Source: Peptoniphilaceae bacterium (GTDB taxonomy: Bacteria > Bacillota > Clostridia > Tissierellales > Peptoniphilaceae). From it: DNA of 42,423 nt. The notes under the pieces were generated by a model. It worked only from the letters and a program-made list of their open reading frames with translations, had not been told where the DNA came from and ran no database searches. The stretch is taken from positions 1 through 42,423 of the forward strand of contig JAQYEZ010000026.1 of assembly GCA_028723425.1 (NCBI GenBank). Reading direction: 5' to 3'. Shown here in pieces: positions 1 to 7,168 of this stretch (positions are counted from its first letter, which is position 1; every line of letters begins with the position of its first letter). Both the position numbers and the translations under genes were made by a program.

Positions 1-1062
1 ATAACAAAATTAGGCAAAACAAAAGCCGGAAAAAACAGACTAAGTCCATACATGGCAAGACTGCCAGCATATTACGATATCGAAGGAAAAGAAATAAGAA
101 AAGTAATAGGTTGCTTTAGAACTTATAACGAAGCACAAGAGGCCTTATTAAACTATAACGGACTAGACAACAAAGCCGATAAATTAATAGACATATACAA
201 TGCCTACAAACAATCGAAAGATTTCAGAGATCTAACAAGAAAAACACAAGTAAAATACGATACAGCCTTCTCCCACTTCGAGCAATTGCATACACAAAAA
301 ATAATCAACATAAACAGATACCAATTGCAAAAAGTAATCGATAACAAAGTAGAAGAAGGCTACTACACTGTAGAAAATGGAAAAGAAGTCCATAAAAACT
401 ATAGTAAAGCAACCATAAGACAACTAAAAACAACAATAGTAAAAGTCTTTGAATTTGCCATAGATAATAATATGCTAAAAATAAACATAGCAAAAGGACT
501 AAAAGTAAAGGGTGAAAAAGAAAACACCACCAAAGGCAAGGACCTTTTCAAACCATCAGAAATAAGGATAATGTACTCTCTAAGAGAAAAAATCCCCTTC
601 CTTAACCATTTGATAGTCTTATGCTTTACAGGACTTAGAACAGGCGAATATCGAGGTTTAAAAACAGAAAACATAAACTTTGAAGACAATGTAATAGAAA
701 ACTTCGGAATAAAAACAGAAGCAGGAATGGACAGAAAAGTTATAATCCTACCAAATATAAAACCAATACTCATACAATTAGTAAAAGAATCCAAAACAGG
801 ATATATCTACGAAAAAGATGGCAAACACGTATCAGAAAATACATTCTACAAAGAATACTATCAAGCTTTAAAACAAGCAGGACTAAAAAGAAGAAAACCA
901 TACAACGGCAGATATACATTCGCAACCAATATGTATAGATCCAAAGTAGACAAAAAAGCAATTACTGCCCAAATGGGACACACAAACTTTAACATAACAG
1001 ATAAATATTATATTCTAAACGACGAAGAATATTTAGCAGCAGAAATGAAAAAAATGCAATAA
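1..1062 (+). CDS. Tyrosine recombinase/integrase, 5' end outside the window
   Basis: Site-specific recombinase of the phage/ICE integrase family, which cuts and rejoins DNA through a catalytic tyrosine. The first ATG is at 52, but the frame is open to base 1 and the upstream residues (KTKAGKNRLSPY) read straight into an arm-type DNA-binding domain, so the true start is probably outside the window. Numbering from the ATG at 52: an N-terminal arm-binding region (about 1-40), a core-binding domain (about 45-150) and a catalytic domain (about 165-325). Visible catalytic residues are R196 in TGLRTGE, R287, H310 in MGH and the nucleophile Y319 or Y320 in DKYY. The usual His of the HxxR box is a Tyr (Y284-N-G-R287). 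It is followed by tandem repeats and a terminator, and beyond that the gene direction changes, as expected at the end of an integrated element. The family call is firm; whether the element is a prophage or an ICE cannot be seen. Confidence 0.9.
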   Translation: MTKLGKTKAGKNRLSPYMARLPAYYDIEGKEIRKVIGCFRTYNEAQEALLNYNGLDNKADKLIDIYNAYKQSKDFRDLTRKTQVKYDTAFSHFEQLHTQKIININRYQLQKVIDNKVEEGYYTVENGKEVHKNYSKATIRQLKTTIVKVFEFAIDNNMLKINIAKGLKVKGEKENTTKGKDLFKPSEIRIMYSLREKIPFLNHLIVLCFTGLRTGEYRGLKTENINFEDNVIENFGIKTEAGMDRKVIILPNIKPILIQLVKESKTGYIYEKDGKHVSENTFYKEYYQALKQAGLKRRKPYNGRYTFATNMYRSKVDKKAITAQMGHTNFNITDKYYILNDEEYLAAEMKKMQ

Positions 1063-1067
1063 ATCTC

Positions 1068-1088
1068 CGTTGGTAACACGTTGGTAAC
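1068..1088 (+). repeat. Tandem direct repeat, candidate integrase arm-binding sites
   Basis: CGTTGGTAAC occurs twice (1068-1077 and 1079-1088), 11 bp apart, about one helical turn, starting 6 bp after the integrase stop codon. Short GGTAAC-type repeats next to int genes commonly act as arm-type sites for the recombinase N-terminal domain. That role is inferred from position and spacing. A perfect palindrome TTGAAATTTCAA follows at 1115-1126. Confidence 0.55.
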
Positions 1089-1144
1089 TCGGGCAAAAAA
1101 CAAAAAATTAAACATTGAAATTTCAACACTTAACCAAAAACTGC

Positions 1145-1172
1145 GGAGCCGGGAAGTGGCTCCATTTTTTTT
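1145..1172 (+). terminator. Rho-independent terminator after the integrase gene
   Basis: Stem GGAGCC (1145-1150) pairs with GGCTCC (1158-1163) around a 7-nt loop, then a run of eight T (1165-1172). A run of A precedes the stem, so it could also stop minus-strand transcription. Confidence 0.8.
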
Positions 1173-1220
1173 GCCCATTTTTACTCAACTGATAATTAAT
1201 TTATTTCTAAAAGTATAGGA

Positions 1221-1262
1221 TTAGCTATACCAAAACATTTTAATAGTGATTAGTATAGCTAA
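1221..1262. repeat. Perfect 10-bp inverted repeat with 22-nt loop
   Basis: TTAGCTATAC (1221-1230) and GTATAGCTAA (1253-1262) are exact reverse complements. The pair lies between the integrase end and the convergent YwaF-like gene. There is no clear T run, so it is not a textbook terminator. It could be part of the attachment region, an mRNA 3' stem or a fortuitous AT-rich dyad. Confidence 0.45.
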
Positions 1263-1306
1263 ATATAAGAGTTTAAAACCATAAACTTTAAAAACAAGTC
1301 CTTTTA

Positions 1307-2008
1307 TTAATTAAGTGGCTCTTTTGCAAGTATTCTTCTATTTACTCTCCATAAATCAGTTTCAAAAAATCCTAAGCACACTGTAATAAGCCCTGTAATA
1401 GCCATGAATATAAGTGGTTTTGGCAAATCTATATTTAAAGCTTGGGGCAATTTTGATAAATATCCATAATTGCTTGAAAATATAAAGTTAGCAATAAAGA
1501 TAAGAGAATTTACTATAATAGTGTACTTAAAGATATCTCTGTAATCTATTCTTACAGATGAATTTAATAGTATCATTGTTCCTGTCATTACCAAAGTTAA
1601 ATGACTCCCTATATAGGTCAAATTTGTTATATGAGGCCATAGATATTTGGATGGATCTGGTATCATAAAGGCTATGAAAGCTCCAAGAATACCTAACCAA
1701 GCAAAATACCTAGCCTGTTTTTGCCTATTAGAAAAATATGATATAGCCATCATTATAGTAGCAATTCTACAATGGTAAAGTGGAAGACCCTCTGTCAAAA
1801 AAATATTATCAGCTCCCTTGTACCAGTACATTAGACTTATTTGAAATAATAGACCCAATATCAAAAGTAGCTTTAATATAGTTTTTTGTTTTCGTAGTTT
1901 ATAGGCCAAAAAAATTCCAAACACAAAAGCCAACCTTATCATATTCATATTAAAGCTAGTGTATCCATCTTCATTATGCCTAAAAAAATATTCTAAAAAT
2001 TTATACAT
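1307..2008 (-). CDS. YwaF/TIGR02206-type integral membrane protein
   Basis: Polytopic membrane protein of 233 residues with about six or seven hydrophobic segments and no signal peptide. The motif LPLYHCRIA in the third segment, the downstream IPDPSKYLWPH loop and the overall length match the TIGR02206/YwaF family of unknown function, which is related to eukaryotic TMEM164. The His-Cys pair in LYHC is the family hallmark. The gene stands alone: it converges on the integrase and is separated from the threonine aldolase by a terminator. The ATG start at 2008 has a weak, distant AAAGGA as its only ribosome-binding candidate. No function can be assigned beyond the family. Confidence 0.75.
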   Translation of the reverse strand: MYKFLEYFFRHNEDGYTSFNMNMIRLAFVFGIFLAYKLRKQKTILKLLLILGLLFQISLMYWYKGADNIFLTEGLPLYHCRIATIMMAISYFSNRQKQARYFAWLGILGAFIAFMIPDPSKYLWPHITNLTYIGSHLTLVMTGTMILLNSSVRIDYRDIFKYTIIVNSLIFIANFIFSSNYGYLSKLPQALNIDLPKPLIFMAITGLITVCLGFFETDLWRVNRRILAKEPLN

Positions 2009-2080
2009 TCTTAACTTTTAATCCTTTAACTAATATCTACAAGTTTATCATATGGCTTAATTTTTGACATTTATTTTCCA

Positions 2081-2109
2081 AAAGAAAAAGCCTCCAGAAA
2101 GAAGGCTCT
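2081..2109 (-). terminator. Terminator after the threonine aldolase gene
   Basis: Read on the minus strand, AGCCT (2107-2103) pairs with AGGCT (2093-2089) and is followed by a T-rich tract. It lies just downstream of the aldolase stop codon. Confidence 0.7.
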
Positions 2110-2119
2110 TTGACAAAAT

Positions 2120-3145
2120 TTATAGACATTCTTCCAAAAGCTTTAAATCCTCATCTGTTGTTGACCAAGAAGAAGCAAACCTAATCACAGTATGATTTTC
2201 ATCATAAGTTTGAGTAAAACCAAAGTCTACTTTTTTTGCTAATTCTTCCATTTTTTTATTTTCTATTAAAATGAATTGTTGGTTTGTAGAAGTTTTCATA
2301 AAAAACTCATAACCCTTGCTAGCAAGGATTTCTTTTAATTTTTTAGCTTTATCAATTCCTATCTTACCAATCTCATAATAAAGTCCATTTGTAAATAAGG
2401 CATCAAATTCTACTCCCAAGAGCCTTCCCTTGGCAATCATGGCACCCCTTTGTTTTACAAGGGTGTTAAATCTTTTTGGTTGGTTATTGTGAGTAAAGAC
2501 CACAGCTTCCCCAGCAAGAGCTCCACATTTGGTACCACCAATATAAAATACATCACAAAGTCTTGCCAAATCTTTCATAGTCAAATCACATTCATCTGAC
2601 ATTAACCCATAGGCAAGCCTTGCCCCATCTATAAATAATTGCATTTGGTATTCTTTGCAAAGTGAATATATATCTTCTAATTCCTTTTTACTATAAAGAC
2701 TGCCATATTCTGTTGGATATGAAATATAAACCATGCCCGGAAAGACCATATGTTCATAGGATCCATCCTTGTAGAAAAGTTCTAGATAAGATCTTATTGT
2801 CTTTGCATTTATTTTTCCATCAACTGTATCTACCGTCAAAACCTTGTGACCAGAAAATTCTATAGCACCAGCTTCATGCACATTAACATGACCTGAAGTA
2901 GCAGAGATAACTCCTTGGTAATCATCAAGCATAGTATCAATTACTATTTGGTTTGTTTGTGTTCCACCAGTCAAAAGATAAACTTGTGCATCAGGCTTGT
3001 CTATTTCTTTTTTTATTTTTTCAATAGCTTTTTGAGTATAAATGTCGTTTCCATAGCCTGCCATTGATTCTAGATTAGTATCTACTAAAGCTTTTAAAAC
3101 ATCCGGATGTGCCCCTGCTATATAGTCGCTTGAAAATGATAACAT
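2120..3145 (-). CDS. ltaE: Low-specificity L-threonine aldolase
   Basis: PLP-dependent fold-type I enzyme that cleaves L-threonine or L-allo-threonine to glycine and acetaldehyde in the cytoplasm. At 341 residues it has the normal family length. Landmarks: the opening SFSSDYIAGAHPDVL with the YGNDIYT substrate loop, GGTQTNQ (60-66), HVNVHEAGA (86-94), D173 in FIDGARLAYG (binds the PLP pyridine nitrogen) and K206 in GGTKCGAL (Schiff-base lysine). The strong AAGGAGG lies about 12 nt before the ATG, longer than usual, and no better start exists. It is monocistronic, with a terminator downstream and a large upstream gap. Related beta-eliminating lyases share the fold, but the active-site motifs favour threonine aldolase. 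Confidence 0.88.
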   Translation of the reverse strand: MLSFSSDYIAGAHPDVLKALVDTNLESMAGYGNDIYTQKAIEKIKKEIDKPDAQVYLLTGGTQTNQIVIDTMLDDYQGVISATSGHVNVHEAGAIEFSGHKVLTVDTVDGKINAKTIRSYLELFYKDGSYEHMVFPGMVYISYPTEYGSLYSKKELEDIYSLCKEYQMQLFIDGARLAYGLMSDECDLTMKDLARLCDVFYIGGTKCGALAGEAVVFTHNNQPKRFNTLVKQRGAMIAKGRLLGVEFDALFTNGLYYEIGKIGIDKAKKLKEILASKGYEFFMKTSTNQQFILIENKKMEELAKKVDFGFTQTYDENHTVIRFASSWSTTDEDLKLLEECL

Positions 3146-3270
3146 AAAAACTTAAAACCTCCTTACATAAATAAAAGTAAATATCTTTAATTGAGAAATA
3201 ATATTCCTATTTTCTATAATTTTACTATAGTTTCTCCTAAATAAAAACATTTACCTTAAATAAAAGCTAA

Positions 3271-3309
3271 GGACTTTTGGGTAAACAGGAAAAGTTTGTC
3301 CAAAAGTCC
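3271..3309 (-). terminator. Terminator after the lipoprotein gene
   Basis: A perfect 10-bp inverted repeat, GGACTTTTGG (3271-3280) and CCAAAAGTCC (3300-3309), with a 19-nt loop. T-rich DNA follows on both sides, so it may act in both directions. Confidence 0.8.
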
Positions 3310-3347
3310 TCCTTTATTTTTTTCACATATTGTTATTAGATTTATAC

Positions 3348-3968
3348 TTAAGAGGAAATGGAAACAGTAGTAACAAGTCCATTTTCTACTTTAATAATTA
3401 AAGCAAGTCCAGAGTCTTCAACTTCTTTAGCATATTTCAAAAATTCTTCTTGAGTAAACATTTTTGCTTTAGCTGTTCCACCTACTGCTTGGAATATAAC
3501 ATCATCAGCAAGTTTGAAGGAATGTTCATTACCTTCTATAGGATTTGTTTGACCATTACTATCTTCTTTGCCATCACTATAGTCCATAGTTCCTTTTACT
3601 ATAAGATTTCCATCTTCTATAGCTATTTGGTAAGTAGTACCAGCATCTATGTCTTCTATTCTTTCTCCCTTCTTAGATAAAAGCATATTTGTTATATAGC
3701 TACCGTCATTAACTTGTTCAACTGCTTTTTCATCTTCTGTAACTTCTACTTTGTTAGAAGCTTTAGGATCAGATGATTCAGTTGACATGTTATTACTTTC
3801 TATACTTTTTTCATCAGCTTTGCTATCTTCTGTTGAAACATCACTTGAAACATTTTCTACGCTTGGTGTAGATGCTTGATTAGTTTTTGGTGCATTATTA
3901 GAACATGCTGCAAAAGCTGCTAATAAAGTAAACATAGAAAGTACTTTAATTATTTTCTTGTTTTTCAA
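3348..3968 (-). CDS. Putative lipoprotein with acidic Ser/Thr-rich linker
   Basis: Predicted lipid-anchored extracellular protein of 206 residues. A type II signal peptide is visible: KNKK at the N terminus, a hydrophobic core, and the lipobox AFAAC with the modified cysteine at C22. Residues about 24-80 are rich in Ser, Thr, Asp, Glu, Lys and Asn and look like a flexible wall-spanning linker. The rest (about 85-206) looks like one small folded domain of beta strands and one helix. The start codon is TTG at 3968, supported by AAAGGAGG five bases upstream. The gene stands alone with its own terminator, and a short GGGCA/TGCCC hairpin (3988-3999) lies in the leader. I do not recognise the C-terminal domain. 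Confidence 0.75.
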   Translation of the reverse strand: MKNKKIIKVLSMFTLLAAFAACSNNAPKTNQASTPSVENVSSDVSTEDSKADEKSIESNNMSTESSDPKASNKVEVTEDEKAVEQVNDGSYITNMLLSKKGERIEDIDAGTTYQIAIEDGNLIVKGTMDYSDGKEDSNGQTNPIEGNEHSFKLADDVIFQAVGGTAKAKMFTQEEFLKYAKEVEDSGLALIIKVENGLVTTVSISS

Positions 3969-4108
3969 TTTTGCCTCCTTTTATAACGGGCATCTGCCCT
4001 AGCTATATATTAATATATACCCCTTAAAAATAAAATTAATTTTTTTGTAAGTTTCTTAAAATTTATAAGCAAAAAAAATTGAAACTATCTCTAAGTGCAA
4101 ATATTTTC

Positions 4109-4792
4109 TTATATTAATTTAGAATCTATAATATTTTCCACTATATCTATACACATTTCTGCTGCTTGTCTAAATCTTTTTTCAAACTCATCAGCTCCAC
4201 CTGTTATAGAGTCTGAAACAGTCTTGATTATTAAATTTGGAACTTTGTTAATATCAGAAATTAAAATCACAGCTGCACTTTCCATATCGCAAATATCTGC
4301 ACCAAATTTATCATTTAAAGCTTTCTTGTCCGAATCCTTATGAACAAACTTATCTGCGCTAGCTGCCACAAAAACTGGTATTTGTGGATACATTTTTTTT
4401 ACTCTTTCAAGTATATTTTTTGATGCTGGTAGGTAGATATCTTTATATTCTATATATCTTCCAACTTCTACATTATCTATTGCAGAAGTGTCCATATCAT
4501 AATGGACTACCTTTTCTACAAAGCAATTATCATATACTTTTAAATCATCTCTTAGAGCCCCTACAACTCCGAAATTAATCAAAAAATCAATCTTATAAAT
4601 ATCACATAACATTTGTATGGCTGCTGCTGCACGAATAAGACCTGCGCCTGAATGAACAAAATGCAATCTGTAATCTTTTCTTTCTAATATATAAACATCA
4701 AAGCCATTTTTATTTTTTACAATCAAATCATTCTTATACTTACCTGTAACCGCTTCTATTTCAACTGCTACCAATACGCCAATATTTTTCAT
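4109..4792 (-). CDS. MTA/SAH nucleosidase-like phosphorylase-superfamily protein
   Basis: PNP/UDP superfamily protein of 227 residues, the length of 5'-methylthioadenosine/S-adenosylhomocysteine nucleosidases. Matching landmarks: E11/E13 near the N terminus, the phosphate/ribose loop SGAGLIRAA (48-56), NFGVVGAL (73-80), the ribose-binding M170-E171 in CDMESAAV, and the catalytic Asp D194 in TVSDS. The likely role is removal of toxic SAM by-products or nucleoside salvage. The motifs are diverged from canonical MTAN (DMESAAV rather than EMEATAI), so the substrate is uncertain. Its ATG overlaps the stop of the PrsW-like gene in an ATGA arrangement with GGAG inside that gene, so translation is probably coupled. 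It is last in a three-gene operon. Confidence 0.75.
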   Translation of the reverse strand: MKNIGVLVAVEIEAVTGKYKNDLIVKNKNGFDVYILERKDYRLHFVHSGAGLIRAAAAIQMLCDIYKIDFLINFGVVGALRDDLKVYDNCFVEKVVHYDMDTSAIDNVEVGRYIEYKDIYLPASKNILERVKKMYPQIPVFVAASADKFVHKDSDKKALNDKFGADICDMESAAVILISDINKVPNLIIKTVSDSITGGADEFEKRFRQAAEMCIDIVENIIDSKLI

Positions 4793-5598
4793 ATAAACTC
4801 CTCTAAATCAAAAAAATCAACCTTTAAATATTTTTTTAAAACAATTAATAAACATATTATTATACTTGCACCCAAGAAGATAGATCCTAGGCTTTCTTCA
4901 AAAATTGGACTATCCCACAAAAAATGGTTAAACAGAACAAACAATATTAAAAATATTCCCAAAGCTTTATTTTTATTTTTAAACAAAAAATAAAAGCCTA
5001 AAGCAAACAAGGCTGTATAAGCCCAATGTGAGGACCAGGCACCTGAAATTCTTGACAAAACCATAGGGAATAAATCATCCATATTGCTAAGTCCATCGCT
5101 ACCAATATAAGAAATATATTCCATTATTTGAAAGCCAAATCCTACGGCAAAACCACTTATGAAAAAATCCTTGAGTGAATTTTTATTTAATAAAAAAAGT
5201 ATGAGCAAAACAACAAATAGTTTTATTGTTTCTTCGTTAATAGGTGCTGTAAAAGCCAAGCCCCAATCTTCGGATATAAGATTTTTGATTAAATTTTGCC
5301 CTGTATCATTTGCAAAAGCAGAAAGAAAACCTGGTATAAACATACCACAAAGCAAATATAAACTTGTATGCTTTCTATCAAGACAAAGCTTATCTGATAA
5401 GAAAAAAAGCATATAGCTTAAAGGAATAATGTATATAAGCAAAAGAAGACATGAAGCTAAGGCTATTAGATAGTCACTTGCCCTAGCTTTCTCATAATAA
5501 AAATAGTTTAATTCATATTCAAAGCCATACAAAAACAAAAGGATAAGAATAAGAAGAAGTATCCGCCTATAAAATTTATTTTTTTTATCCAAATTCAT
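4789..5598 (-). CDS. PrsW-family intramembrane metalloprotease
   Basis: Multi-pass membrane protein of about 269 residues with roughly eight hydrophobic segments. It carries the PrsW signatures in order: NEETIKLF (the EExxK-type box), GFQIMEYISYI, SHWAYTALFALG and NHFLWDSP, whose Glu and His residues would bind the catalytic metal. PrsW in Bacillus subtilis does site-1 cleavage of the anti-sigma factor RsiW; no anti-sigma gene is seen nearby, so the substrate is unknown. The frame can start at a TTG at 5610, but the ATG at 5598 is preferred because AGAGG lies just before it. It sits 20 bp after the histidine phosphatase gene and overlaps the nucleosidase gene. Confidence 0.82.
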   Translation of the reverse strand: MNLDKKNKFYRRILLLILILLFLYGFEYELNYFYYEKARASDYLIALASCLLLLIYIIPLSYMLFFLSDKLCLDRKHTSLYLLCGMFIPGFLSAFANDTGQNLIKNLISEDWGLAFTAPINEETIKLFVVLLILFLLNKNSLKDFFISGFAVGFGFQIMEYISYIGSDGLSNMDDLFPMVLSRISGAWSSHWAYTALFALGFYFLFKNKNKALGIFLILFVLFNHFLWDSPIFEESLGSIFLGASIIICLLIVLKKYLKVDFFDLEEFI

Positions 5599-5618
5599 AA
5601 AACCTCTCAACTTTTGCC

Positions 5619-6197
5619 TTACTTATTTAAGCTTTTAATAAACTTATGTTTTCCATTATTAGATTCATAGATCCTTATTTCGCAATTTTTTGGTTTTGGT
5701 CTCCATTTTATACCATTTGGTCTATCTTCTAGATAACCACACAAGGCACGGATAATACCACCATGACAAACTATTAGGACATCTTCATAGTCTTTTTTTT
5801 CTATATCTTTCAAAAAACTAGAAGCCCTATCAATCATAGACTGTAAAGTTTCTACAGTCTTAGGCGTTTTTATTATTTCTGGATATAGCCAATATAAGGA
5901 CATTTTTAAGCCTAAGCTTGCAAAATATCTATTATCATATTTGCCAAAATCAACTTCTATTAATCTTTGGTCTATAATTATTTTATCCCTTTCTACATTT
6001 CCTATGATTTCAGCTGTCTTTATAGCTCTTTCTAAAGGAGATGCATAAACTGCATCAAATTTTATATCACCGATACTTGCTCTAGCGCTTTTTGCCTGTT
6101 CTAGGCCTTTTTCATTTAATAAAGAATCAATCAAGCCTTGCATATATTTTTTCTTATTTAAATCAGTTTGTCCATGTCTTGTAAGCCAAATTCTCAT
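5619..6197 (-). CDS. Histidine phosphatase (phosphoglycerate mutase-like) family protein
   Basis: Cytoplasmic phosphatase of the branch that forms a phosphohistidine intermediate. LTRHGQTDLN near the N terminus carries the RHG motif with the nucleophilic His; SPLERAIKTAE supplies the second Arg; VCHGGIIRALCG supplies the second catalytic His. The 192-residue length fits CobC/GpmB-type broad-specificity phosphatases, and the true substrate cannot be told. The frame extends to a TTG at 6215, but the ATG at 6197 is preferred: GTGGAG lies about 9 nt upstream and MRIWLTRHG is the family's normal N terminus. It heads the operon with the PrsW-like and nucleosidase genes. Confidence 0.85.
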   Translation of the reverse strand: MRIWLTRHGQTDLNKKKYMQGLIDSLLNEKGLEQAKSARASIGDIKFDAVYASPLERAIKTAEIIGNVERDKIIIDQRLIEVDFGKYDNRYFASLGLKMSLYWLYPEIIKTPKTVETLQSMIDRASSFLKDIEKKDYEDVLIVCHGGIIRALCGYLEDRPNGIKWRPKPKNCEIRIYESNNGKHKFIKSLNK

Positions 6198-6297
6198 TGT
6201 TGTTTCTCCACACAAAATTGTTTATATTAATTATAGCATTAAATGTCTTTCTAATAAATTTAAAAATCTAAACTTTAACAAGTAATAATCATCCCTT

Positions 6298-7008
6298 TTA
6301 ATCAAAATCTTTCTTTAAAAGGTAGATTTCCTCATCGCTTAGTTTCCTATAAGAACCACTTTTTAAATTTTTATCTAAATATACTTTTCCTATAGCAAGT
6401 CTTTTTAAGTATAGGACTTTTTTACCACAAGCCTTTAGCATTCTCTTAACCTGATGGTACTTGCCCTCTCTGATATAGACATAACATTCTTTGGGCGAAA
6501 TAATTTCAAGTTTTGCAGCTAAGCACTTATAATTTTCTTCTTTTATATATATGCCTTCTTCAAATTTTTTTATATCAGCTTCTTCCATAGCTTTATCAAC
6601 CCTAGCATAATATTTTTTATATATAGTGCTTGATGGACTAATGATTTTTTGCAAAAAAAGCCCATCATTAGTCAAAATCACCAAGCCTTCCGTATCTAAA
6701 TCTAGTCTGCCCGCCGGTGAAAGGTCTTTTTTTTGTAAATCTTTTGGCAAAAGATCTATAACTGTCTTTTTTGATAAGGACTTAGTTTGGCAAATAAAGC
6801 CACTTGGTTTGTTCATCATAAGATAAAGATAGTCTTTAGAAATTTTATCCTTATTTTTTAGAACTAGCTTATCCTTTTCTGGATTAATTTCTTTATTTGC
6901 CTTGGTAACTAAAAGACCATTAATATATACATTCTCTTCTTCTATATATTTTTTTACTTCTTTGCGTGAACCAAGTCCCTTATTCGCCAGATACTTGTCT
7001 AATCTCAT
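6298..7008 (-). CDS. rsuA: RsuA/RluB-family rRNA pseudouridine synthase
   Basis: Converts specific uridines in rRNA to pseudouridine. An N-terminal S4 RNA-binding domain (about 1-60, MRLDKYLANKGLGSRKEVKKY) precedes the synthase domain. The catalytic Asp lies in AGRLDLDTEGLVILTNDG, and the later motifs YHQVKRMLKACGKKV and LKRLAIGKV are family hallmarks. At 236 residues it matches RsuA (16S rRNA position 516) better than the longer RluB/RluF enzymes, so the symbol is given with moderate confidence. The gene is separate from the operon downstream and divergent from the MATE gene across a 160-bp gap. Confidence 0.85.
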   Translation of the reverse strand: MRLDKYLANKGLGSRKEVKKYIEEENVYINGLLVTKANKEINPEKDKLVLKNKDKISKDYLYLMMNKPSGFICQTKSLSKKTVIDLLPKDLQKKDLSPAGRLDLDTEGLVILTNDGLFLQKIISPSSTIYKKYYARVDKAMEEADIKKFEEGIYIKEENYKCLAAKLEIISPKECYVYIREGKYHQVKRMLKACGKKVLYLKRLAIGKVYLDKNLKSGSYRKLSDEEIYLLKKDFD

Positions 7009-7102
7009 AAATTTTCCTTTTCTTTCATTTCTTTACTTTACCCCTAATATATAAAATAAGATAGGCTCTTTCAATAATTAAATTATCAGAAATATTCTTT
7101 AT

Positions 7103-7132
7103 TTGATATTTTGCTAGCTTAACTAGTATAAT
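7103..7132 (+). promoter_or_regulatory. Sigma-A-type promoter of the MATE transporter gene
   Basis: TTGATA (7103-7108), an 18-bp spacer and TATAAT (7127-7132), ending 36 bp before the MATE start codon. The spacer holds CTAGCTTAACTAG, a short inverted repeat that could be an operator. Confidence 0.6.
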
Positions 7133-7168
7133 TATATTAATTTGACACTAAAATAAAGGAAAAATACA

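Noticed and set aside
399-794. Minus-strand open frame of 131 residues opposite the integrase
   Set aside because: It lies within the strongly supported integrase gene and its hydrophobic, Phe/Ser-rich composition is what the reverse of an AT-rich Lys-rich gene gives. No ribosome-binding site.
1145-1172. GGAGCC hairpin as the 3' end of a tRNA or tmRNA at the attachment site
   Set aside because: No T-arm or CCA is present; stem plus T run is a plain terminator.
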